64,000 nucleotides of DNA from Rhineura floridana (taxonomy: Eukaryota > Chordata > Lepidosauria > Squamata > Rhineuridae). The notes beneath the pieces were generated by a model that had not been told where the DNA came from, did no database searches, and was given only the letters and a program-made list of their open reading frames with translations. The translations under genes were made by a program, and so were the position numbers. The stretch is taken from assembly GCF_030035675.1 (NCBI RefSeq), contig NC_084482.1:227194943-227258942 (forward strand). The letters run 5' to 3'. Shown here piece by piece: positions 36,896-47,526 of the stretch (the stretch's first letter is position 1; every line of letters starts with the position of its first letter).

Positions 36896-39480
36896 GTCCC
36901 TGTTTCAATTAAGAGATGAGCTACATATCCCGGCTCTACCACTGGAGCATTCATGCTGGGTCTACCCCATTCATCTGGAATGATTTTAGCCACATTTATT
37001 GAGGGGAGAGTGGAAGTTTGTGCATGTTCTTCCTTAAGTGCATTAAGAGGACTTTGCTCAGTAACAGGAGCCCTTCTGGTTTCCACTGTTTCTGGAGTTT
37101 CAACTTCTTTAGGCAAAGAAACCTTTTCCATTTGTGTCAAAGAAGGTTTTACCCTGTGATCCATGACACCCGGTTTTAGGAGAGAATTCCCTCCCCCTGT
37201 ATCTACAGTGTTTGCACTAAAGACCCCTGGTTTTTGCAGGCTGGGTTTGTCTGGAGAATCCAAGCCTGGTTTTCTGACCACTCTTCCGTTCCCAAGTGGC
37301 GGCCTCCACATTCATTCTGCCCCACACAGCTGGCGCTAACATTGACACAGTTGTGACTGGAACAGCAGGAACTGGGCAGCCCTAGGTTCGATCGTGTGTA
37401 TCTTGTACGGCCTGCCTCTGCTCTTCTGAGCTGAGCTGGACAGTGGCAGTAGAAACAGAGGGGGAGAGAAAGAAGAGGAGGTGGAGGGGCCATGGGAGCC
37501 TGTGCTCTCCTGTTTAAAGCATTCAGCAAAACTTCAGTGGGTTGCTTGTGGAACTGAGCCATATTTTCTCCCAAATTACTAAACATGTACCAAAGCCGAT
37601 TACAGAGGGGATCCCCAAAACCCATCAGTTCATTCCCCTGTCGGGTCTGACCAGGGCCATTACTTTGGTGGGAGGGAGAGAAGTTGCCATGATTGCTGCT
37701 GGAGTTATTGAACCCAGGTCTCCTATCTCCCCCGGTTGGAACCAGGGGCCAAGAGAGGGCGGTAAGTTCCTTTCCCCTGGGGTCCCCGATTTGAATTGGG
37801 TACAACTGATGAATGAGGCCCTTGATTGGTCTATGTGACAGTGTGAATTGGCTCAAGCTGAACCTTCTGTGCAGTGTGAAATAGCCACACTCAACTCCCA
37901 CCGAGTAACACCTTCAAGATCCATCCTCCCTATTGTTAACTTCATTTGAGCATTTAACTCCATGATGCCACATCCAGAAAGTCTCTCTCATTATACTCAT
38001 ACCGGCCATCTCCACTAAGTCTGACATGGCCTGATAAATGTGCAAGGAATTTCTTCCGATTCACATAAACCTCTGGGCTTTCCCCTACACCTTGACTCTC
38101 CATCACATATGCCTTTTGCACACTCATCTCTAGCAACAGAGCCTTAATCACAATTCTCATCCAATCATACACATTCCCTGCATTCCCCATTCTGAAAGAT
38201 GCTTCAATTGAAGGTGCATCTTGCTCAGTGGCACAATGTCTTGCCACCTGCAGTAGATCTTCAGCATCTGCAGTAGGGTACATTTTATCTGCCATAGTTA
38301 ACCAAGTCGAAACTGTCCCTATTCAAAGAACCCAAACTATCAGCCACTGCCTTTCCCTGGGGAGGGGACCAACGTACAACCTCTTGGACAAGTTTATGAT
38401 GAGCTGGCCCCATCCCAGTGGTTTCCACCACATTTTTCATTATAATGGGGGCAAGTGCCTGTGACTCCTTCCATTCAGGATTTAAAGGAGCAGATGATAC
38501 AGCCTCTTCCGGGGGGGGGGGGAAGAGAGAGGAAAGCCCCATTTTTCATCCCCATCACTTGAAACATGCATGACTGTGGCCACCAGCCCTTGTAGACCTG
38601 CAACTGTTTTTCCAGTTCTTGAATTTGAGCTCTGCACTCATCATGGCTAACATTCAACCGTTGCTCTTGTGCTCTAACCACCAGGTGTCCAGCAGTTAAT
38701 TTTGCCCTGGTACATTCATCCTCTTCCTTTTGCAAGTCCTTACAAGCCATCTCAGTCTGGGCTGATGCCTCATCTTGCTCCCTCTCCATTTGTCTTAAAG
38801 AAGAAGCCCACTTGATTTTTCCTGCTACCACATTCATTCGTTCACAGCCAAAATGGTCACAATCATTTCTCCATCCTTCATTCAAATCTACCTGTTCATT
38901 ATCAAAAGTTTCAATCAAATTGCTTCGTTCTTTGGCAAAAACCTCTCTTTCCTTATCAAAGGCCTCCTCTGCCTGCTTCAACTTACTCCTTGACTCCTGA
39001 CATTTCTTGCGTTCTTCCTCTAACAAATCTGACAAATCCTGACATGCATTATAAAGTCCCCGAGCGGCTGCAGCACTTTTCTTTGATTTGGAAGGCTTGT
39101 ACTCGTTACAATATCCTTCATATGCATCATTCATGGTTTTCATAGGGTCATCTGTCTTAAAACAATCATCATCCCACACATACCTTCCTTTCTTAATCAA
39201 CCATTTCTCTATTTTCATTAGGCCCTCTATTGCACTCATAAAGCATTTGGTTCCCTCCATGGCTGCCTCTTTTGCCATAGATTAGAAGTCTCTAACACCA
39301 AAAGCCAAATGCAAGGAGTACAACAGTACACACACAAACATCCAAACCTCATCTCAGAATAAGTTCAGGGATGAGCCACCTTCAAACATCACATTCCCAG
39401 ATCAAGTCACTCATGAGGAAAGCTGTTGCCACCAGCTTCTCCTGCCAGATTGACCCTTAAAAGGAAAAACAAGGGGGGGT
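36896..39480 (-). mobile_element. retrovirus-like gag-pro remnant (endogenous retrovirus fossil)
   Basis: On the minus strand, from 39278 downward: a helical matrix-like start (MAKEAAMEGTKCFMSAIEGL), a long charged coiled coil, a proline-rich linker, a capsid-like segment (MADKMYPTADAEDLLQVARH) and a proline-rich tail. Last comes the beginning of a protease (PGYVAHLLIETGTS), where the BovB abuts. It is broken in several places. No pol, env or paired LTRs are attached. The family is not resolved from sequence alone; gag content is unlike the Gmr1 element at 11-18 kb. Confidence 0.55.
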
Positions 39481-39844
39481 ATCTAAAGGGACAGGAACCA
39501 GTTAGCAGTCTCTGCCAGCCAGAGCACTGAAACTTCCCAGTGCAAATCCCATCTCCACCTTTCCAAAGTGCCTAGCACCACCGGCGCAAGCTACCTGCAA
39601 GGCTTCATTCCCCAGGATTTTGTGGAAGGGGAGGGAGACACAAGTGTTATCAAAGGCTTTCAAAATGGATGGGACTCAGTTTAGGGAACCCCCTTAGTGG
39701 CTTCTGGCCACCAGTGGGTGAACCTTCTCTATCCAGTATTGACTTTGGCCAAACACTGTGCCACAATTGCCACCATGTTTGCCAAAGCTTTGTTGCCAGG
39801 GACAGAAGGGAAGGGAGATAACAATATGCCAAGGAATTTCTGTA
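39481..39844. other. unannotated stretch, possibly leader of the retrovirus-like fossil
   Basis: No gene recognised; it lies on the 5' side of the minus-strand gag remnant. Confidence 0.35.
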
Positions 39845-41025
39845 CCTTAAAATGGCTTTCGATACCATCAACCATGGTATCCTTCTGGGGAGACTGGCTG
39901 AGTTGGGAGTGGGAGGGACTGCATGGAGGTGGTTCCACTCCTACTTGGTGGGTCAGCTCCAGAAGGTGGTGCTTGGGGAACATTGCTCGGCACCCTGGAC
40001 TCTCCAGTATGGGGTTCCACAGGGGTCAGTTCTGTCCCCCATGCTGTTCATCTACATGAAACCATTGGGTGCAGTCATCCAGAGCTTTGGAGTGCGTTGC
40101 CATCAGTATGCTGATGACACGCAGCTCTATTTCTCCTTTTCATCTTCTTCAGGTGAGGCTGTTAATGTGCTGAACCGGTGCCTGGCTGCGACAATGGACT
40201 GGATGAGGGCTAATAAACTGAGGCTCAATCCAGACAAGACTGAGATGCTGCTAGTGGGCGGTTCTTCTGACCAGATGGTGGGTGTCCAACTTGTCCTGGA
40301 TGGTGTTGCACTCCCCCTGAAGGAGCAGGTTCATAGCTTGGGAGTTCTCCTAGAACCATCTCTGTCACTTGAGGCTCAGGCAGCCTCGGTGGCACAGAGT
40401 GCCTTCTACCAATGTCGGTTGGTGGCCCAGCTACGCCCCTATCTGGACAGAGATAACCTGGCTTCAGTTGTCCATGATCAGGTAACCTCTAAGTTAGATT
40501 ACTGCAATGCGCTCTACGTGGGGCTGCCTTTGAAGACAATTGGGAAACTGCAGCTTGTGCAAAATGCAGTAGCCAGATTGGTAACAGGAACCAGGCGGTT
40601 CGAACATGTAAAACCGATTCTGGCCTGCTTGCATTGGCTGCCTGTATGTTTCTGAGCTCAATTCAAGGTGCTGGTTTTAACCTATAAAGCCTTCCACGGC
40701 TTGGGACCAGAATACCTGATGGAAGGCCTCTCCCGATACAAACCCACCAGTACATTGCACTCAACATCCAAGGCCCTCCTCCGGGTTCCTACTGTGAGGG
40801 AAGCTTGGAGTCTGGCAACAAGGGAGAGGGCCTTCTCAGTGGTGGCCCTCAAATTATGGAATGATCTCCCTGATGAGGTGTGCCTGGTGCCAACACTGTT
40901 ATCTTTTCGGTGCCAGGTTAAGACTTTCCTCTTCTCCCAGGCATTTTAGCATGTGTTTTTAAATTGTTTTTAAATTGCCATTTTAAAATGTGTTTTTAAA
41001 TTTGTATAATTGTTTTTAATATTTT
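39845..41025 (+). mobile_element. L2-type LINE, 3' half with RT
   Basis: It opens inside RT (AFDTINHGILLGRLAELGVG), keeps GVPQGSVLSPMLF and an intact YADD (HQYADDTQLYFSF). The thumb and carboxy region follow: [47 protein letters not shown], and after one in-frame TGA at 40653, LVLTYKAFHGLGPEYL to VKTFLFSQAF. Apart from that stop the frame is open across 350 codons. It is the best-preserved L2 RT in the window. Confidence 0.92.
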
Positions 41026-41060
41026 AATGGTACAAATGGAAGCACAATTGTATTTGGAAT

Positions 41061-41587
41061 GTTATATGCTGGTGCTACTAACTGTGCTTTGTTTTGCATC
41101 TGCAGCAAGAAAAATCCAAAAAAGGAAGATCCCACATGTATCAGAATTAAGCACAAAATTAGGGAAAGGAATCTCACAGTCAAATGCATTACACAAAAAA
41201 GATTTGGACACAAAAGCAGCAAAGGATCCTGTAAGCAAACCCAAGTCTAAGAAATGGGAAGATGTGGGTAAGCCAATAAAGACCAATGGTTACAGACACT
41301 GGATGACCCATGGTAAGAAACAGGGGAAGTGCATTCAGACAGTGGACAGACAAAGACATGAGGGTAAGACTTACAGACACACTGACAAAGATGCTTGCTA
41401 TACTAGATATTTTCTTTGGGCCTCACTGAAGGTACAAGGTCTTGTAACCAAGGAGTGGAAGGACAAATCACCTGACATGCTTTCTCCCTCCAGTGTTAGC
41501 TATGTGCTTGCATCCCAAATTCGGGACTTCATTGCCCAAGATGTAATACGGTATCCTTCAAGGATGGCCACTGCCGTCTGTTATTAA
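41061..41587 (+). other. unidentified open frame with signal-peptide-like start
   Basis: From ATG 41066 the frame gives MLVLLTVLCFASAARKIQKR, a hydrophobic start followed by a basic stretch. A lysine-rich, then Trp/Tyr-containing region follows (TNGYRHWMTHGKKQGKCIQT, YTRYFLWASLKVQGLVTKEW, SQIRDFIAQDVIRYPSRMAT), ending at a stop at 41587. I do not recognise the family. It lies between an L2 3' end and a purine tract followed by LTR-like sequence, so a relic near the 3' end of a retrovirus-like element is possible. The hydrophobic start may be chance. Confidence 0.35.
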
Positions 41588-41819
41588 ATAATGTCTATGG
41601 CTACCAACATACAGTAAAGAGTTGCTGTTGCACCCCCCTTCTCTATTTTTCGTCAGGTAAAATTAGGCACAGCTTAAATGGTGCAATAAGCAAGCTTTCT
41701 TTTTTCCCCAGTTTGGTAATACGAAGAAGGGGTTTCAATTGTCCGTTTAGTTTTCTTCTAAGTTTGTATGAAGAAATTTGCTCTGTTTGTCTAAAGCAAG
41801 TTATTAAAGGAGAGAGAAT

Positions 41820-42575
41820 GTGAGGATGGGAGAAGTGCAGAGGCAGTCATGGGAGTGTTTTAAGCTTCCCTATAGCAGGGGTCTTCTGTATCTTTAAAAG
41901 TTGTGCAGGGGGAAGGGAGAATCCCACCTTGTGGTTTTTCCCATTACAGTATTGCAAGAACACCTGCACTTGGCTGACTTCCTCTTCTCCTAAAGATACA
42001 GGATCAGTCTCAGGCCATGGACCAGGCAACACTATTGCCAGGCTACCCTAAAGAAGGAGGACAGGGCCACGTGTCTGCTTCTCTAAATTTGTTGGAATGT
42101 ATGAGGTTCAACTCCAGCTTGGTGGGTTGAGGCTGCATGGGGTTAATAAGGGTAGCTAGAGAGAGCTAGACCTCTTGCTGGTTGAGCCTATAGCTGTCCG
42201 TTTGATCCTGCCATCTCTTCTCTTCCTGCTAGACTGATAAGGAACAGGATGTTTGATCCCAATTCCTTCCCGCCGTTCTCTGTTGTTTCTCTTTCTCTGG
42301 AGAGGGGAGCAGACATCTTCTCTTTGTCTCTCCTCTCAACCAGGATGAGGGCGAGTACTGGGACCAGTGATCGTAGCTCTAGCATAGCCAGTTAGCCAGA
42401 TTATAGAACTCTTCCCTATCAAGCATGTACTTCCAGAATAAAGTAGTTTCTTATTTTAAAGCTTAAAGCCTCTGTCTGACTAATTTGCAGGGAAGGTAGA
42501 ATCTTAGCAAAGATTCAAACACACACAGACTAAGCTTGCTCAATACTCTCCGTTCCGCAGCGCTACACAACTTTG
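41820..42575 (+). mobile_element. LTR-like fossil with preceding purine tract
   Basis: A purine run (AAAGGAGAGAGAA at 41807) precedes TGTGAGGATGGG. Further right, AATAAAGTAGTTTCTTATTT near 42439 parallels the poly(A) region of the LTR family at 52.4, 55.0 and 61.9 kb (AATAAAGTAGCTTTTCTTAT). The right boundary lies near CACCTCTCAATA. It is a diverged relative of that family, and no second LTR was found. Confidence 0.4.
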
Positions 42576-42771
42576 CTACACCTCTCAATAGAGAGAAATT
42601 CCATCAAAATTAAATGGTGACCTAAATTCTAACAGATTTGGAAACTGGGGAGGGCTGGCAGAATGGCAGTATTGAAAGAAGAGCCTCTCTATTCAACTAT
42701 CACAGCTGAACCAAGGGACAAATGAGGACACAAGAAGAAGCAGCCCATTTAGCACACTGTTGCCTACTTGA

Positions 42772-42962
42772 AAGCCAGTGTGGTGTAGTGGTTAAGGTGC
42801 TTGACTATGGCCCGGGAGACCAGGGTTCGAATCCCCACACAGCCACGAAGCTGACTGGGTGACCTTGGGCCAGTCACTGCCTCTCAGCCTCAGAGGAAAG
42901 CCGTGGTAAACCCCCCTCTGAATACCGCTCACCATGAAAACCCTATTCACAGGGTCGCCGTA
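42772..42962 (+). mobile_element. tRNA-derived SINE with BovB-like tail
   Basis: GTGTGGTGTAGTGGTTAAGG, a perfect B box GGTTCGAATCC, GGTGACCTTGGGCCAGTCAC, and CCTATTCACAGGGTCGCCGT at the end. The same family as 26473. Confidence 0.88.
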
Positions 42963-43488
42963 TTACCTACCTTTGTCTCCAGGCTCCCCCCTTGCAACCC
43001 CGCTCGCCAACATCGCTGCGCACAAAGAAGGCTCCGCGCTTCCAGCCTGCATTTCTCGCAAACAGGCGGGACAGGAAAGGGAAGTCCCGCCTTTGCGCTC
43101 TTGCGTTCCGCTCCTTTGTCCTTTGTTAACCCGTTAAGAGCAAAGTGGCTGAAGCGGCGAGACAGGCTTCTTAACGGGCGGCGCTGGGGGAGCAATCAGA
43201 CTCCATGCGGTGAACCTTCCCCTTTAACCGCTCTGCCGGTGGGCAGAACGGTTTGCAGGGTGGGGGTTCTTAGGGTTGGTGTCACCCGGTGCAGTAACTC
43301 ATGGTGTCACCCCCACGGACCTCCTCCCGTACCAGACCATACAGAAACCTTAGTAATGTTTTTTGTACTAATGTTACTCATAAATTGTAATATCCGTATA
43401 TCACTGAATGTAATGGCACACACACACACACAGCCAGCTGTGGGATCGTCACAAAAACAACCTAGAACATTTTTTCCCTTTCACAAGG
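42963..43488. other. GC-rich unannotated stretch
   Basis: A CpG-rich segment (42.96-43.30 kb) and a (CA)n run at 43419-43432. No exon or promoter module could be fixed. Confidence 0.4.
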
Positions 43489-43489
43489 A

Positions 43490-43560
43490 CATGCAAAAGA
43501 TTGAACCCAGGACCTTCTGCATGCAAAGCACATGCTCAGGCCACCACTGAGATATAGGGT
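43490..43560 (-). mobile_element. tRNA-derived SINE head fragment
   Basis: Antisense of CTCAGTGGTGGCCTGAGC, TTTGCATGCAGAAGGTCC and TGGGTTCAATC, the tRNA part of the SINE family seen at 3122 and 49138. Confidence 0.7.
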
Positions 43561-43829
43561 AGAAAAGCACTCACTGTTCTGCTGGCCTGGGGATAATTCT
43601 GAGGGCCAGTGGGAACCACAGATGTGATGGGAGGCAGGGAGAAGTGAGTGGGCAAAGGGTGCAGGTGCAATGCCGAGGTGCCGTCTCAGCAAAACTGACA
43701 CCAGTCCTAGGGGGTAAGCCCCATTCAACAGGGTGGGATTTACTTCTGAGTAAACATGCACAGGATTGCAAGGTGGAGGGAGCAGCAAATCCCCCCTCCC
43801 TCAACCCCAGCTTAGCCCTTCCCTACTTT

Positions 43830-44306
43830 AAAGTTGACAATGAGGACACTGAACTTGTCAAGGATTATCAATACTTTGGCACAGTCATTAACCAAAATGG
43901 AGACAATAGTCAAGAAATTAGGCTAGGACTGGGGAGAGCAGCTATTGGAGAACTCACATGCAAATATGTATCACTGAACACTAAAGTCAGGATCATTCAG
44001 ACCATGGTATTCCCCATCTCTATGTATGGATGTGAAAGTTGGACAGTGAAAAAAAATGGATAAGAGAAAAATCAGCTTATTTGAAATGTGATGTTGGAGA
44101 ACTTTATGCATACCATGGGCTGTGAAAAAGACAAATAATTGGGCGTTAGAACAAATTAAACTAGAACTATCACTAGAAGCAAAAATGATGAAACTGAGGC
44201 TGTCATACTTTGGACACATCATGAGAAGACCTGATTCACTAGAAAAGACCATAATGCTGGGAAAAAGAGAAGGGAGTAGAAAAAGAGGAAGAACAAAGAA
44301 GACCCT
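43830..44306 (+). mobile_element. BovB/RTE LINE 3' region, part left of the CR1 insertion
   Basis: It encodes the BovB carboxy region: VKDYQYFGTVINQNGDNSQE, VRIIQTMVFPISMYGCESWT, MMKLRLSYFGHIMRRPDSLE and GKREGSRKRGRTK. There are stops between. The reading is broken off at GRTK and resumes 4.7 kb further right (49004-49131). Confidence 0.85.
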
Positions 44307-44498
44307 AACCCTAGCGAGGGAGCCTGCTCCACGAGCTAGAGGGAGCCCCAGCTGACGAAGCATCAAGGTGAGTTAAGCAGCAGAGGAGTTCGGCAGCAGG
44401 GCGAGGAGGCCAGGGGCCCCCACTCTGCCTGTCTGTTCCCTGACCTCAACTAAACCGCAGTCTCCAACCCATTGACGTAATAAACCTCAAACAAAATT

Positions 44499-45326
44499 AT
44501 GCAGGTAAGAAGCCAGCAGGGGTGTGGGGGCTTTCCAGTGTTTTGCACCGCCTGCAGCATATACGACTATCTCCCTGTTGGACAGAAGTCGTGCGTGTGC
44601 TCTTGGTGCAATGAGCTCCTGGCTCTCCGGGAACGACTTCATTTCCTTGAGGCCAAGGTGGCGGACCTGGAAAAGCTGAGAGAGGCAGAGAGGTGTGTGG
44701 AGGAGGCCTTCAGGGATGTTATAGCTGTGTCCCACTCCAAGGATGATAGCTCTTCTGCTATCATGGAGAACGATGGTCTCGGGGAAGGAGAGCATCCAGC
44801 TGAGGAAGAGGGAAACGATCCCTTAGAAGGGACCCATTCCTTGGGGGATGAGCAGCTATCCTCTCGTGCCAAGGATATCTCTCTGGGGGGTGGAGGGATC
44901 CTTGCAGTGGGTGATTCGATCATTAGGAACATAGACAGTGGAGTGGGAGATGTGCGTGCAGACTGCAAGGTGTTTTGCCTGCCTGGTGCAAAGGTTGCGG
45001 ATATCGCCTGTCATTTAGATAGTTTGGTAGACAGTGCTGCGGAGGAGTCAGTGGTCGTGGAGCATGTCGGCACCAACGACATGGGGAAATGCAGCCGTGA
45101 GGTCCTGGAAGCAAAATTTAGGTTGCTAGGTAGGATGCTGAAAGCCAGGACCTCATTCTCTGAAATGCTACCAGTTCCACGCACAGGACCAGCCAGACAG
45201 GCCCAGCTTTGCAGTCTCAATGCGTGGATGAGACGATGGTGTCGGGTGGAAGGGTTTGGATTCGTTAGGCACTGGGGAACATTTGGGACAAGCCTGGCCT
45301 GTACAAAAGGGATGGGCTCCACTTGA
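44499..45326 (+). CDS. CR1 ORF1 protein with zinc-finger and SGNH-esterase domains (frameshifted)
   Basis: The first 45 residues hold cysteines in a PHD-like pattern (FCTACSIYDYL... CVCSWCNELL). A coiled coil (FLEAKVADLEKLREAERCVE), an acidic linker and an SGNH/GDSL-type lipid-esterase fold follow: VGDSIIRNID with the nucleophile serine and VEHVGTNDMGK with the oxyanion asparagine. Near 45285 one T appears to be missing. The last catalytic block (RDGLHLN, with Asp and His) is therefore read in another frame and the protein ends early. In intact CR1 elements ORF1 binds RNA and membranes or lipids, as a retrotransposition accessory. Confidence 0.8.
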   Translation: MQVRSQQGCGGFPVFCTACSIYDYLPVGQKSCVCSWCNELLALRERLHFLEAKVADLEKLREAERCVEEAFRDVIAVSHSKDDSSSAIMENDGLGEGEHPAEEEGNDPLEGTHSLGDEQLSSRAKDISLGGGGILAVGDSIIRNIDSGVGDVRADCKVFCLPGAKVADIACHLDSLVDSAAEESVVVEHVGTNDMGKCSREVLEAKFRLLGRMLKARTSFSEMLPVPRTGPARQAQLCSLNAWMRRWCRVEGFGFVRHWGTFGTSLACTKGMGST

Positions 45327-45693
45327 ACCAGAATGGAACCAGACTGCTGGCACTTAAAATTAAAAAGGTGGCAGAGAAGCTTTTAAACTGACTGAGGAGG
45401 GAAACCTGACAGGAGCTGAGGAAAGTCCAGTTCGGAATAAACCTCTCCCCTAGGATAAAGACTAAAGAAATGATGAAATTTTAAAAGGGGTAGGCCTAGA
45501 AGTAGGAATTGTGAGAGCAGGGGCACAGGATATAAATTCAGAAGAGCAAAATTACCACAGGCCAAACCAAAAGTGCTAAAGACACTTGAAGAGAGACACT
45601 GTTTACAAGTGCCTGTACGCCAATGCTAAGAGTCTCCGAACCAAGATGGGAGAACTGGAGTGCTTGGTCTTAGAGGAGAGCACTGATATAGTG

Positions 45694-45807
45694 CAGAGCT
45701 TGGAAAAGTTACTATTTGAACTACAACTCCCATCAGCCCCAGCCAGCGCCATGCTGGCTGGGGCTGATGGGAATTGTAGTTCAAAAAAGTAACTTTTCCA
45801 AGCTCTG
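45694..45807. mobile_element. palindromic hAT-type MITE inside CR1
   Basis: The 114-bp element is almost entirely two 54-base inverted repeats, beginning CAGAGCTTGGAAAAGTTACT and meeting at CCAGCCAGC-GCCATG-CTGGCTGG. The flanking octamers ATATAGTG (45686-45693) and AATTAGTG (45808-45815) agree at six of eight positions. The CR1 reading frame is restored across the site (TDIV / SITETWW). CAG termini with 8-bp duplication fit hAT. Confidence 0.85.
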
Positions 45808-47257
45808 AATTAGTGAGCATAACGGAGACCTGGTGGAATGGAGAAAACCAGTGGCATACGGTTATCCTTGGATGTAAACTATATCGGAAGGACAGGGAAG
45901 GACGTATTGGTGGCGGAGTCGCTCTATACTTGAAAGAAGGCATTGAATCCAGCAAGGTTGAAACCCCAAAAGAGGCGGACTCCTCCACAGAATCACTGTG
46001 GGTGGTGATACCATGCCCCAGGAGGGATTTAATACTGGGAACGATCTATCGACCCCCTGATCAACATGCTCAGGGAGACCTTGAGATGAGATATGAAATT
46101 GAGGAAGCATCGAAACTGGAAAAGTGGTAGTAATGGGTGACTTCAACTACCTGGACATAGACTGGCCGCATATGTGTTCCAGTCATGACAAAGAAGTAAA
46201 ATTTCTAGATATTCTAAATGACTATGCCCTAGACCAGTTGGTCATGCAACCGACCAGAGGGACGGCAACCCTGGACTTAATCCTCAGTGGGGACCGGGAC
46301 CTGGTGCGAGATGTAAGTGTTGTTGAACCGATTGGGAGCAGTGACCATAGTGCTATTAAATTAAACATACATGTAAATGGCCAATTGCCAAGAAAATCCA
46401 ACACGGTCACATTTGACTTCAAAAGAGGAAACTTCACAAAAATGAGGGGATTGGTAAAAAGAAAGCTGAAAAACAAAGTCCAGAGGGTCACATCACTCAA
46501 AAATGCTTGGAAGTTGTTTAAAAACACTATATTAGAAGCACAACTGGAGTGCATACCGCAGATCAGAAAAGGTACCGCCAGGGCCAAGAAGATGCCAGCA
46601 TGGTTAACGAGCAAAGTCAAGGAAGCTCTTAGAGGCAAAAAGTCTTCCTTCAGAAAATGGAAGTCTTGTCCGAATGAAGCAAATAAAAAAGAACACAAAC
46701 TCTGGCAAAAGAAATTCAAGAAGACAATAAGGGACGCTAAAAAAGAATTTGAGTGGCACATTGCTAAGAACATAAAAACCAACAACAAAAAATTATATAA
46801 ATACATTTAAAGCAGGAGACCATCTAGGGAGGCGATTGGACCCTTGGATGATAAGGGAGTCAAAGGTGTACTAAAGAACGATAAGGAGATTGCAGAGAAG
46901 CTAAATGAATTCTTTGCATCTGTCTTCACAGTGGAAGATATAGGGCAGATCCCTGAACCTGAACTAACATTTGCAGGAAGGGATTCTGAGGAACTGAGAC
47001 AAATAGTGGTAACGAGAGAGGAAGTTCTAAGCTTAATGGACAATATAAAAACTGACAAATCACCACGCCCAGATGACATCCACCCGAGAGTTCTCAAAGA
47101 ACTCAAATGTGAAATTGCTGATCTGCTAACTAAAATATGTTACTTGTCCCTCAGGTGCTCCTCCGTGCCTGAGGACTGGAAAGCGGCAAATGTAATGCCA
47201 ATTTTCAAAAAGGGATCCAGAGAGGATCCCGGAAATTACAGGCCAGTTAGCTTAACT

Positions 47258-47526
47258 AGATGTATTCCGCAAGGCTCTAAAGACGTGGCTATTCCAACAA
47301 GCCTTCGAGGTTCTTGGGATGGGTAAATCGTCATGAGTCTGTCATCTATCGTATGTTGTTAATATAATTGCTTTTATATGTATTGATGACTGTCCAGTAT
47401 TTCTATCTATTGTTATTAATGTGATTGCATCTGATATTATTGTATTTTATCTTTTTTAATGTACGTCGCCTAGAGTGGCTAATTGCCAGATAGGCGACAA
47501 ACAAATTAAATATTATTTATTATTTA
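47258..47526 (+). mobile_element. short L2-type LINE tail inside CR1
   Basis: It encodes ALKTWLFQQAF, then a 3' UTR with the GTCGCCTAGAGTGGCTAATT hairpin and an ATTATTTATT tail. A 6-bp TSD, TTAACT, flanks it (47252-47257 and 47527-47532). It interrupts CR1 ORF2 between PVSLT and SVPGKLVE. Confidence 0.88.
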
